This document shows, one piece after another, positions 33,156-42,746 of a DNA stretch of 64,000 nt (positions within the stretch are counted from its first letter, which is position 1; the number at the start of each line of letters is the position of its first letter). The DNA is from Madurella fahalii (taxonomy: Eukaryota; Ascomycota; Sordariomycetes; Sordariales): contig CM056875.1 of the NCBI GenBank assembly GCA_029876055.1, forward strand, positions 2,852,001 to 2,916,000. The letters are read 5' to 3'. The notes beneath the pieces are model-generated. The model saw nothing but the letters and a program-made list of their open reading frames with translations. It had not been told where the DNA came from and did no database searches. The position numbers and the translations under genes were made by a program.

Positions 33156-34097
33156 TCAGCGTCGTTTCCTTCTGACGACTCGTTTCCCGGCCCTTTTCGC
33201 TGTTGTTCTTGGCTTGCTCCACCACAATCTAGCGGGGACAGAGCAAAATGCATTGCTTGCAGCAGCCTTCCCGCCGGTTCCAGCGGAATCCGGAAGTAGA
33301 TGATACGGACCGGGCTGCTTGGTTATCGTTGCGAGGGCTGATCCAACCGATTGACTAAGTGAACGGGGATTAGAGCCGTGTACCGATAGAGTTTCTTCTT
33401 CGGTCCTTCCCCTTGGGAAGCTAGCAGATGAACCTTTGCGGGCGCTGTTAGCTTGCGGAATCGAGATAAGGTGGCGTCTCGGGAGTACCTCTACCCCAGT
33501 CGGTGGGGTTGGGTCTTGGTGGCACCGCGCCTGGGCGAGGGCGATGAGAACGGCGGCTATGTATGGGTCCTCGGCCTTGTTAGCCGGCTCGACCAGCTTT
33601 CGCCGCTTTCGCTGCATCCGAATGACGGGTACGTTGTGCCGGCGGCCTCTGGGAATCGGGATAGAATTCTCGCGGCGCAACTGTGTGACGCCGAGGTCGA
33701 GATAGGCAAGCCCTGGTGGAACTGGGCTAGGCGCGTCAGGAGAGAAGACGCCATCGGTCGCCAGAGAAGCGACGACGCGCCCGCCGAAGCGAAACGGGAT
33801 CTCAAAGACGTTGCAGCGGAGGAGATTGTGGTCCTTGATGATATGGCGGATAATCGACGACTTGGTCATGTACGCTCGCGGTAATTTGCCTGCGGCGATC
33901 AAAAGCCGTTCTGGGATCCCGGACAGCTGACACTCGTTCAGTTCAGCCTTTTTACGAGCAAAACGGCAATCGAGGAGGGCAAGGTGCTGCGACGTCCACT
34001 GCAGCGGATGGACAAACAACCGATCGCGACAGTGTTTGCGAAAAAATTTCGTTGATAGATAACGACTCAGTTTCCGTGGGGCACTTTGGCTGTGCAT
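33156..34097 (-). CDS. Uncharacterised fungal family protein (paralogue of 35822-37165)
   Basis: A 313-residue ORF with no known domain. It shares two blocks with the gene at 35822-37165: 'PFRFGGRVVA' and 'NKAEDPYIAAVLIALAQ' (there 'NKAEDPYIMAVLIAMAQ'). The N-terminal layout is also alike: 'KFFRKHCRDRLFVHPLQW' against 'HILREHCRTRLYIAPILW'. Such proteins are numerous in sordariomycetes and have no assigned function. Here the C-terminal exon found in the paralogue ('TVLYCYTACIP', 'FLDKF') is missing and the C-terminus is basic and low-complexity, so the copy may be truncated or lack a recognised last exon. Basic 'RKRRK' patches suggest a possible nuclear location (inference). Confidence 0.6.
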   Translation of the reverse strand: MHSQSAPRKLSRYLSTKFFRKHCRDRLFVHPLQWTSQHLALLDCRFARKKAELNECQLSGIPERLLIAAGKLPRAYMTKSSIIRHIIKDHNLLRCNVFEIPFRFGGRVVASLATDGVFSPDAPSPVPPGLAYLDLGVTQLRRENSIPIPRGRRHNVPVIRMQRKRRKLVEPANKAEDPYIAAVLIALAQARCHQDPTPPTGVEVLPRRHLISIPQANSARKGSSASFPRGRTEEETLSVHGSNPRSLSQSVGSALATITKQPGPYHLLPDSAGTGGKAAASNAFCSVPARLWWSKPRTTAKRAGKRVVRRKRR

Positions 34098-34214
34098 TAT
34101 AGGTCTCCTCTTCAGCCGCGTGGTTGATGGATGTCGCCATGTGGGCAGTTGCTTTTAAGATGAGGCAAAATGTTGGTGGTAAACGCGGTGTGTACACATG
34201 TTGGTCAATGCTTC

Positions 34215-34241
34215 TTTTTTTTTTTTTTTTTTTTTTTTTTT
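34215..34241 (+). repeat. Poly-T tract (27 nt)
   Basis: An uninterrupted run of 27 T lies between the two genes of opposite strand. Similar runs occur near 34853-34868 and, as T18, near 36172-36189, the latter inside an intron of the paralogue. Confidence 0.9.
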
Positions 34242-34371
34242 GGAACCAATTGTCTCTTGCACATAGCGGGGTGTTGTGGTGCTAACAGCTCTGGGCAACC
34301 TACCTCTTTCCTTTGGCCAAAACAAGCAGTAGGCATCAACGTAGGCGCTCCACTTCAGTCCTCTCAGCTCT

Positions 34372-35283
34372 GTGTCCCAACTGGCCAACGAAATGAAGGG
34401 AACTCTGAACGTCATTCGAGCTGCTAAGCCGGAGGAAGTCACTGTTCATCTCGCCGTCTGCTTCCTACAAGTCGTCCTGAACCTCTGCCTCGTGCAGCAG
34501 TCCGCGGGAACCGCGGAAGAGGTCGAGATCAGGCCAAGGATCGAACATTTGCGTTCGATAGTGGATATTGCCGGGGGCAATTCCATCACAGCTGAAGACG
34601 ATGGGGGGAATTGTCGGGTGCAGAGATCGGAAACGGAGGAGTGGGATGTGGAACACTCTTGTCTGGCCATCATCGAAGCAAAGCGAGCATTCAAGCGTTG
34701 ATTATGAGGACAGAAAGGACTCCTACATTCCCGTCGTCTCCGACGAGAATCTGGCACAGTGTCTTGGCGAAGCCATTGTCACTTGGAAGGCAAACTACGA
34801 CCGCCTAGGGAACGGGTAATTAAGACAAGCTTTTTTTTCCCTTTTCCTTTCTTTTTTTTTTTTTTTTTCCTTTCTTTTGTCCACACCCCGTCTCCTTTCT
34901 CATCTTCCCCTCTCACTACTAAGTTAACGAGTAATCGACATCCCAGCTGACTCTACTTTTCTGGTAGAATATTCCTAATCGCGGCCACGAATACATTTAT
35001 CCGCTTCATCCGCTTCACTTTCGGGCGGGATTACCTTGAATATCTCGACGCCAATAACAAAGACACTCAACAGGCTCTCGTTGACGACCCCGAGAAATAT
35101 GTGTGTGTCTACATGCAGACTACTAAATGGCTGAACCTGCAGTCGAGCGAAGGAAGGCGGATCGCTCTTTGCCATGTTCTAGCATTAGTGGCATGGCATG
35201 GCACTCAAGGTGGGGATACCGCTAGTGCAATTGACGGTGGTAGTTATCAGGTCAGCGATGATGAGATGGATGTTGGGGAGTAA
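34372..35283 (+). pseudogene. Uncharacterised fungal family gene, frameshifted
   Basis: One frame gives 'VHLAVCFLQVVLNLCLVQQSAG' and 'CLAIIEAKRAFKR' and then stops at 34699-34701. The next frame continues immediately with 'DYEDRKDSYIPVVSDENLAQ', so a 2-nt loss (or 1-nt gain) lies at about 34699. A 152-bp intron (34816-34967, donor GTAATT, acceptor TAG, T-rich) joins 'YDRLGNG' to 'IFLIAATNTFIRFIRFTFGR', and the frame runs to a stop at 35281-35283 through 'RIALCHVLALVAWHG'. The blocks resemble a family of fungal proteins of unknown role that is expanded in some sordariomycetes. No good start is present; the frame upstream of 34372 is closed by TAG codons, so the 5' part is also damaged or lies in an earlier exon. 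Confidence 0.6.
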
Positions 35284-35821
35284 GGGCAGAAGAAGAATCG
35301 AAAAGAAAGGGAAACCGGAAAATTAAAGAGGGAAAGTGAGAACGGAAAAGGAAAAAGAAAAGAACTTTACATATCGAGATGGGGTACTGTGGAAAGTATC
35401 ACATACGCTTTGGCACCTTTCTTTGTCTTAAGCTACCCTCGGCTTTTTTTTAGTGGCAGCAAGCACTTCAGACCCCCTACGCCAATAGAGACACTTCCCA
35501 GGTCTTTTTAAGCTTCTAATAATAGGCAACAATAAGTGATAAGTTCGATTTGACCTCACTATTAGTAAAAGAAGACGCTTATTTCCAACGCAATACCCAG
35601 GAGTTGACAGGACCCTGTGATGCTCCGTCTCTGTGATGACAGAGATGTCGAATGTATCTACTAAACACTGCTGTTATCCAGATAAAGACGTTATGGCGAC
35701 CGGGAGAGTCGTCTCCGCCTGCTGCGTCCGAGTCGCTAGGCTCGTTCCTGTTCATCATATCTACCCGTTTCCTTCTGTTCCGTCCCTCGCGGCAGGGACT
35801 GCTTCCCGTGTGGCTAGAATG
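35284..35821. other. Intergenic region
   Basis: About 0.54 kb between two convergent genes; A-rich on the left. No feature seen. Confidence 0.5.
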
Positions 35822-37165
35822 TCATTCTTCGCACCAGAACTCATACTCCTTAGGCACGGGTATTGAGTCGCCGTATGGGGCTTCGCTACACAACTGCTCC
35901 TGTAGCCGCCTCGGTGCCTGTGCTAGATCAGGAAAATCTAGCACGTAGCGCAATCCACCCACCAGCCTTTCTGGATCGTCACTCGGAATCTCGTAATAGG
36001 TAACCTGGATCGGGTGGGCGGGGGAAAACCGAGACGGGTAGTTGAACTTGTCGAGAAATGAAACGGGAATGCAAGCCGTGTAGCAATAGAGGACCGTGGA
36101 CGCTCCACCGGAGAGGGCAAGCAGCCGAGGCTAAGGCACGGATTAGACGCTAGAAGAGAGAAAACAAGGAATTTTTTTTTTTTTTTTTTGGCTCACCTGA
36201 AAGGAGTCCTCCTTTTCGGGGAGTGTACCGTTGTCTGTCTCTTCCCCCGGTACTCTTCGGCTCGCAGGCCGGCTCCGGAGGAGGCGCTCGCAGTGCTGCT
36301 CCTGGGCCATTGCGATCAAGACGGCCATGATATATGGGTCCTCGGCCTTGTTTGTAGGCTCAAGTGCGAGTAACCTTTTCCTGGCGAGGACTCCAAGTGG
36401 GGAGTCCTCACCGACCTTGTCCAAATGTCTCTTTTTGACGTTTCTGACATGGTGATGGCAGTGGCTCCAGCGTTTGTCCTTAACTGTGGCGAGGCTGACA
36501 ACACCAAGGAATGCGCTTGTTGAGGCATAAGAATAAATAGAAATATCCGGCATGAAAGCAACAACACGTCCACCGAAGCGGAAAGGTGTACCCGCGTCCC
36601 ATCTACAAGAGAACCAAGATTAGCACGGTCTAGGGCGGGCATGGGTAACGTGGACTGACAGTGAACGGGAGATGCTGAAAGGCGCAAGGAGGTCAATGAG
36701 AACGGACTCGCAGAGCCACTCCAGGCCCGGCGTCCCAATCTTTTTAGCTGCACGAATAGACCTCGAATAGCGCTTTTTGCTTCTTGGCTGCTGCATGGTT
36801 GGAGAGGATCCAGACGAGTGCTGAGTGGCGTCTGGCTCGCGCGGCCTCCATTGCAATTTTGTCAGGACAAAGTGGCACTGCAACAGCCGCAGATGACTCT
36901 CTTTCCAGAGAATTGGCGCGATGTAGAGGCGTGTACGACAGTGCTCGCGGAGGATATGATTGACGGAGTTCGGCTCGGGTCGTGCGACGGCAAGACTGTG
37001 AGTGCTCGAAGTTGCACGCAAGATGCAGCGACGCTTGGTCGGGGATTCTGGGTTCACATCCTCGGCCTGCCGCTTTATCGCCTTGCACGGCAACACCATT
37101 TCGGCGGAACAGGTTCCCGTTTGCTGGCCCTCATTTGGTGACGGCTGCGGCGAAGATGCAGTCAT
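35822..37165 (-). CDS. Uncharacterised fungal family protein, full-length
   Basis: Three exons, 37165-36660, 36602-36197 and 36130-35822 (introns of 57 and 66 bp, donors GTCAGT and GTGAGC), give 406 residues in phase. The second intron holds a poly-T/poly-A run of 18. The protein has a basic N-terminus, the blocks 'PFRFGGRVVA' and 'NKAEDPYIMAVLIAMAQ' shared with the ORF at 33156-34097, and a C-terminal block 'STVLYCYTACIPVSFLDKF' ending 'PVPKEYEFWCEE'. No enzyme or binding motif is recognised. The intact phase at both junctions argues for a maintained gene. It belongs to a lineage-expanded fungal family of unknown function. Confidence 0.75.
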
Positions 37166-37918
37166 CGCGATGGCATTTAATTGATGAAGTGGATGTGATG
37201 TCTGAAGGTGTGGGTGATTTGGAAGGAAAAGCCGGGCGCTGCGGCCTAGGAGCGGGATAACCTAACTGTGGCTTTCAAGTGCTAATTGCTGTGCATCTCT
37301 CAAATTCACATGGTGCCTTTCGCTTTTTCCTTTTGCTCAACCACGCGACACGAACCAACTTACAGACTAGTTTTGTGGCGCGCAATGCCTGGCCAATCGA
37401 ATGAGGCCGCGTTCAAGGTTAGCGAGGCTGGGCTGAAAAAGTGAGCGAACCAATGCGTCAGTTTCATCACGTGACACGCCCTCGCAGGTTGGTTTAATTC
37501 AATAACCTCTGAACAGTACTTTACAAGTGTGATGCGGTGACTCAGGTGAGTGCTCACGCCGAAACCGTTGATGACCAAATTGAGTCCATTGTCCTCGTTT
37601 CCACTCACATGTTACCAAATGATTACATTGCCTGCCGGCCACCAGAATCAAAAAAAAAAAAAAAAGCAAGGCTACTTAATCAAGGGAAATGATCAGTCAA
37701 GTAAATATGGCAATGGGCATGCCTCATTTCGTCTTCAAACCTCCCAGTATCTCCCTCACCCCAGCAAACTCCAGTTCGGCCATAGTCTCTTCAAATAACG
37801 TTTCTATGAGCTCAGGCCCCTCAGGCTCATAAATAATATAAACAAATCTACTCTTATTATTAGCGGAGCCAACCAACGACTGCTGAAGGAAAGGAAGAAG
37901 AAAAAAAAAGGGTGTAAC
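37166..37918. other. Intergenic region
   Basis: About 0.75 kb between the start of one minus-strand gene and the stop of the next; contains an A15 run near 37650. No other feature. Confidence 0.5.
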
Positions 37919-38875
37919 CTACGGGCGGAGCTCCCAATCCATCACAAAACATCCATGCGATTCTTTTCCCTTAACGACCGCCGCATCCACATATGTCCAC
38001 GCGCCATCCTCCAACGACCGCGCGGTAAGCCCCTTCCACACCGACAGAACGGCGCTCACAAGCCCCTTCGCATCCCGGTGTAGGTCGGTCCCCTTGCAGA
38101 ATCCCGGGTCCACGAGATTCACCACCAGCTCGTCGGCCGACGGCAAGTACTCAAACAACTTGACGAAAAACATCATCCCCAACACCTTTGATGCAAAATA
38201 CCGCTCCATCGCATCCCAGGGCTGCACCGCCGGGTCGTCGAACGAGGCCAGAAACGGCCTCTTGGCGCGGTTGGGCATCTTCGCTATGTAGGCGCCGCCC
38301 GAGTTGACAATCGACAACCTCCCGGGCTTCTCGCCGGCGCGGTCCCTCATGACGGGCAGCAACAGCATGGCCAGCAAGAAGGTCGACAGGTAGTTCACCT
38401 GGACGACCTCGCAGTGGCCCGTCTTGGCGTTCCTGGCGAAGTCGGTCCGGGTCATGCCGGCGTTCAGGATGGCGATGTCCAGCCTCTTCTTCCCGTCGGC
38501 GCGCGTGTTCGAGAACTCGGCCTCCGCCCGCCGCGCAAACCCCCGCACCGAGTCGTAGTCGCCCATCTCCAGCTCCCACACGTCCACCGCCGCCCGCGGG
38601 TACGCGGCCCGCAGCTCCTGCGCGACCCGCTTCCCCTTGTCCGGCGACCGCACGGCGAGGATGAGGCGCGAGAGGTCGAGAGAGAGCAGGTGCCGCGCCG
38701 CGAGGTAGCCCAGGCCGGTGTTGCCGCCCGTGATGAGGGCGGTCTTACCGGCCAGCGAGGTGGAGGGTGTGAGGGACAGCCGCTGGATCTTGGTGAAGAA
38801 TTGGGAGTGGATGAAGATGCGGGTAGCGGATTTTGTGGGGCGGAGGGTGAGGGAGTGGGGCTGGGTTGGAGGCAT
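37919..38875 (-). CDS. Short-chain dehydrogenase/reductase (SDR)
   Basis: Single-exon gene, 318 residues. After a ~40-residue N-terminal extension comes the NAD(P)-binding motif 'TGGNTGLG' at about 49-56, then 'LDIAILNAGM' (the NAG block), the catalytic serine in 'LSIVNSGGAY' and the catalytic pair in 'YFASK' (YxxxK), and 'VNLVDPGFCKGT' after it. This is the complete classical/extended SDR set, so the enzyme should be active as an NAD(P)H-dependent oxidoreductase. The layout is like fungal retinol-dehydrogenase or WW-oxidoreductase-type SDRs often found beside secondary-metabolism genes. The substrate is unknown. It is divergent from the regulator-like gene at 39761, with an 885-bp shared upstream region. 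Confidence 0.92.
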   Translation of the reverse strand: MPPTQPHSLTLRPTKSATRIFIHSQFFTKIQRLSLTPSTSLAGKTALITGGNTGLGYLAARHLLSLDLSRLILAVRSPDKGKRVAQELRAAYPRAAVDVWELEMGDYDSVRGFARRAEAEFSNTRADGKKRLDIAILNAGMTRTDFARNAKTGHCEVVQVNYLSTFLLAMLLLPVMRDRAGEKPGRLSIVNSGGAYIAKMPNRAKRPFLASFDDPAVQPWDAMERYFASKVLGMMFFVKLFEYLPSADELVVNLVDPGFCKGTDLHRDAKGLVSAVLSVWKGLTARSLEDGAWTYVDAAVVKGKESHGCFVMDWELRP

Positions 38876-39760
38876 GGTCGAGACTCTTCAGATGAAGCTG
38901 GTTGGGACGGTGGGGGGTGATGGGGTTTGGCGGTACGCTGATGGCGATCTTGAATTGAGGAAAGTAGCGGGAAATGATTCAAGAATCTGCGGCGTCTTTA
39001 TATACTCGCGCGCAGGCTACGTCACCGTGTTCGATTGTAGGGCCGTCGGGGAATTATCAATGTCCCGGGAGATCGTCTCACCAATAATGGCCAGGTCACT
39101 GGGTCGGGTATTCGTACGCGTGGGCGGAACGGACTGACCAGCATGCCGAACGAAAGCGCCATCGGAGAATGAGGCGCGATTGTTGCCTGCTTTAGGTTGG
39201 AGGTCAGTTCTTGGCTAGGCGACGTGGGTTCCGATTAGACAAATTGAGAGGTGCATTTTGCATACCACTCCCGAAATATGTTCCGACGTGATCAATCAAG
39301 CAGCCAGCAGTATTCCGAGCACGGCTCTGCATTGGGTAAGCAGTCGTTGCTTGGCGGCATGGGAAGTGATCCACATAAATACGCTGCTTGTGTCACCCAA
39401 GCTGACAGGGGATGGCTCCATGTTTCCTGGAAAGGCAAGCAATCGTGGCTTGGCATGGGTAGAGTGAGCATCCATTTGACAGGGATTGCAGCGGCGAGGG
39501 CGGGACTTTCCAGCCTTGCCCCAACTTCCCAAGCCATACGCGTCTGCGTAATCCATTTGTTTTTTCGCTTTCCGGCGTGCCACTCTCCGATTCTGACACC
39601 AAGCAACAAGGTATTGTCTAAGCCTCTCAACCGTTAGGTCGGGTTTGCGATATTTACGGCGACGGTACCTGAGAGGATTAGGCATCGACCGGAGACCGTA
39701 GGCCGGCGCTTCCAGCTCCCCGGATTCCATTTTGAGGCACCACATTTGGGGCAGTAAAAA
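38876..39760. promoter_or_regulatory. Shared divergent promoter region of SDR and regulator genes
   Basis: 885 bp lie between the two start codons. A TATA-like 'TTTATATACTC' is at about 38997-39007, suitably placed for the SDR on the minus strand as 'GAGTATATAAA'. ORFs in this stretch are motif-free. Confidence 0.5.
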
Positions 39761-41502
39761 ATGGGAAGAACAAAGGCGCAAACCAAGACCGCAGAAGCCC
39801 AAGACGGCCTGTTTATCATTCTCACTACCTCTGAAGCCAAGCTCGATCCGGCAACCAGGAAGCAGGTCCGCAGCCATGTCATGCGCGGCAAGAACCGCAA
39901 GCCACACATCCTGCGTGACAAGGTCACTTTCGGGTCATGGATTAACGGCCGCCAATGCCTCGAACCGAGCCCACAGATGGCTACTCTTCAGGGCATTCCC
40001 CGAAGGGTCGGGAACGACATGAGCCATATCTCGTTCGCCGAACGGATGAAACCTTACATGCAAGATCTAGCCTTCAAATGTTTGTCCCCGCCGCTGTCCC
40101 AGGCTCTTCGAGTCTATCGTGATGACTAACCCAGCGGCACACAGGGTTCACCATCCTCAAGAACGCGATGTACCCTATCGAAGCTTGTGTCCAGCCCACC
40201 AACGGCCAGTGGCTCGAGTACCTTGCTTACGACCGTGCCTACCTCCACTCGGTCCTATTCGCGACACAAGCCTTCTTCGACTATTCCCGCGAGGCCCGCT
40301 TTAGCGATCTCACCATGCGCCATCTTACTAGCACGCTCAACATCCTGCGCCAGCGCCTCCTCAGCAAAGACCTCGCGACTTCCGACTCTACTATCTCCAC
40401 TGTACTCACCCTCGCGCTAATGGCTGACATCCTCGGAGACACCGACGCAGCAAGGCAGCACATCCATGGCATGTACCAAATGGTCAGCCTTCGCGGGGGG
40501 ATCCGTAGCCTGCATTATAACAGCGAGCTGCAGTCCAAAGTCCTACGGTACATCCCTCCCTCCTCGTTTCTAGTCTCCTCACTACAGCCAGCAAACGTTT
40601 TCCACTAACGCTTCCCCGGCCCCAGAGGCGATCTCGGCGTAGCACTAAGCACCGGCTGCCAACCGCTCTTCTTTACCTCCGGCTTCTCCTGGGAGCCCTA
40701 CCTCACTCCCCGCGGCGCCACCAATAGTAGTAGTTGTAGTATACCACCACCCCACCATCGCCACCATCGCCACCACAACAACGACAGCAACAACAACACC
40801 CCATTCTCAGCCCTGACCTCAGACCCGCGCCTCCTCAACACAGCTACCGACCTCCAGCAATTTGCCGTCTCCGCCAACCTTGCTTTCCAAACAGGCCTGA
40901 AGATGCCCGCCGGCGCCTTCCACGAAATCCTGGTGTCCGTGCAGTACCGCCTGCTGGCGTTGCAGCACGAGCACGACCAGACCTCACCACCATCCTCATC
41001 GTCATCATCGTCATCATCTTCATCGTCGTCGTCGTCGGCATCGTTGTCGTCGTTGCCGCGGTCCGAACATGAATCCATGGAGGAGCAGGCAAAACCAAAG
41101 AAAACGCAAGCGGACACGCTCCTATGCCTTGGCATGCTCGCCTTTACGACCACAACATTCCTGCAGATCAAAGAGTTGCCCATGCGGTATCCGGATCTGG
41201 CGGCACGGATGAGGCACGTTGTGAAGGGTATGCTGGACCAGAGGAAGGAGGAATCGGGGGCGGAGATGAGGAGGTTAGAGCTGTGGTGGCTGTTCGTGGC
41301 TAGGATTTCGTTGCTGGACGACCCGGAGGATGAGCAGATGCTTGTGCGTGCTGCAAAGGAAGCGCTGAAGGCGTTAGGGCTGCTGGGAACGGGGCCAGGG
41401 GCTAGGTGGGGGGACGTGAGGGATGTGTTGAAAGGATATATGTGGATTGATTGGGTACATTCCGCAAGAGGGATGGCCTTTTATGAGAAGGTGATGGGGT
41501 GA
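39761..41502 (+). CDS. Fungal transcription-factor-like protein (Fungal_trans_2/DUF3468 type, no zinc cluster)
   Basis: Exons 39761-40079, 40145-40547 and 40626-41502 (introns of 65 and 78 bp with CTAAC-type branch sites) give 532 residues. The N-terminus 'DGLFIILTTSEAKLDP' and 'VRSHVMRGKNRKP' is a motif seen in many fungal regulators that lack a Zn2Cys6 cluster. The middle ('AYLHSVLFATQAFFDY', 'TMRHLTSTLNILRQRL', 'TVLTLALMADILGD', 'GMYQMVSLRGG') matches the helical regulatory domain of Fungal_trans_2 proteins. An inserted His/Asn-rich and a poly-Ser stretch (a TCA/TCG microsatellite near 40988-41045) are variable regions. It is probably nuclear and may control the divergent SDR gene (inference). 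Intact through both junctions. Confidence 0.85.
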
Positions 41503-41578
41503 TGAACGATTCACCAAGATGATAGCTGATTGGCTTGAATTGGATAAGCAAATTGGCGATTTCCGTCAACATCAAAAC

Positions 41579-42746
41579 TCACGCTATTTGGGACGTTCCT
41601 AGTTGTGTTCGGGTCGCTAATACCGCTGGATCTAGTGCTGCGATTAAGGACCCAGAAGACAAGGATGACTCCAACCCAACAAACCTTTGACTCCTCTGCA
41701 TTCCACTCAATGCAACTTCGCGCGGTCGCCCGGCTCCCTCCTCCCTTGTCCACTCATCCTCACAATCCGTCCACCTAAACACCATATCCCTCGCCCATCG
41801 CGCAACCCCATCGTGGACGGTATCACCCTGCGCATGCCGAATCAGCATCAACACCAACTCCACCAGCAGATACTCCTCCAGCCCCAATATCCGATCCCCA
41901 GCCCCCATCTCTAACTAGGCCTCGGCCAACCGAACTGCTACCCGCAAACAATCCACCACCGCCACTTCTTCTAACAACTTACCCTCCGGCCCCTCATACC
42001 GCACGTGATAAGGCAACCTCCCCCGCGCGAGCAAGCTAACCAATCCCTTTATATCCTCCACTAACCCTGCCATCACTTCCTCTGCCGTCCCCATCCGCGG
42101 CCCCAAAACCACATCATCCCCTTTCTCCCGCTATTCCTTCCAGAAGGGGAAGAAGAAGAAGAAGAAGAAGAAGAAGAAGAAGAAGAAAACGCAAAAGACG
42201 AATCCAGCCTCGGCAAACGCAACATCCCCATGCGGGGCGCAACCGTATCCGGCCGGCTCCTCGGCACGCGCTTCGGACCAACCCCCCCCCCCCCCCCAAA
42301 AAAAAAAAACCCAAGGCAGGGGACAGCCGTAACGCGTCAACGGCGTCAACGACGCGGCCGAGCACCGGCGGGGTCCGCTCCTTCCAGGCCGCACGACACG
42401 CCGCCCCGTCCAGAACGGCGGCGGTGTGGTCGGGGAGCGCGTTGAGAGGCGCGACGAGCGACAGCAGCGCCGCCTTTTTGTCCAGCGCGCGGATGAGGGC
42501 ACCTGCGAGGTAGGCGAAGAGCGACTGCGCGGCGGCCTGGATCGTTTCCGGGGCCGGGCTTGTTCCTGGGGTGGTTGAGGAAGAGGGCGAGCGCCGCGGC
42601 GGCGCCGAGGCCGAGAGCGGTGGTCGGGCTGTTCCCCCCAGAGGTAGAGCCAGTGTTTGCCCGCGTTGGAACTGGCTAGGGTCGGGGTGTTGCGGATCGT
42701 AGCGGTGACAGCAGCGATAGTTAGTGGGGGGAGAGATGCCTGCCAT
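41579..42746 (-). pseudogene. Unrecognised gene with homopolymer-driven frame breaks and in-frame stops
   Basis: Coding-like text runs through several frames. It begins at Met 42746 with 'FAYLAGALIRALDKKAALLS' and 'AVLDGAACRAAWKERTPPVL', meets a C15/A11 run (42284-42310) and a GAA microsatellite (42149-42186), and then continues as 'VVLGPRMGTAEEVMAGLVED' and 'LPYHVRYEGPEGKLLEEVAV'. It crosses TAG at 41915-41917 and goes on in the same frame with 'LGLEEYLLVELVLMLIRHAQ'. A second TAG in that frame is at 42131-42133. Both stops could be former CAG. I do not recognise a domain. It is either a decayed gene or one whose frame varies with the length of the homopolymers. Confidence 0.5.
42149..42310. 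repeat. GAA microsatellite and C15/A11 homopolymer run inside a coding remnant
   Basis: About twelve GAA/AAG units (42149-42186), then about 95 bp later a run of 15 C directly followed by 11 A (42284-42310). Such runs slip easily, both in vivo and during sequencing. Confidence 0.85.

Noticed and set aside
38414..38920. 168-codon plus-strand ORF
   Set aside because: Antisense shadow of the GC-rich SDR gene.
39296..39907. 203-codon minus-strand ORF
   Set aside because: Lies across the divergent promoter and the start of the regulator gene; no motif.
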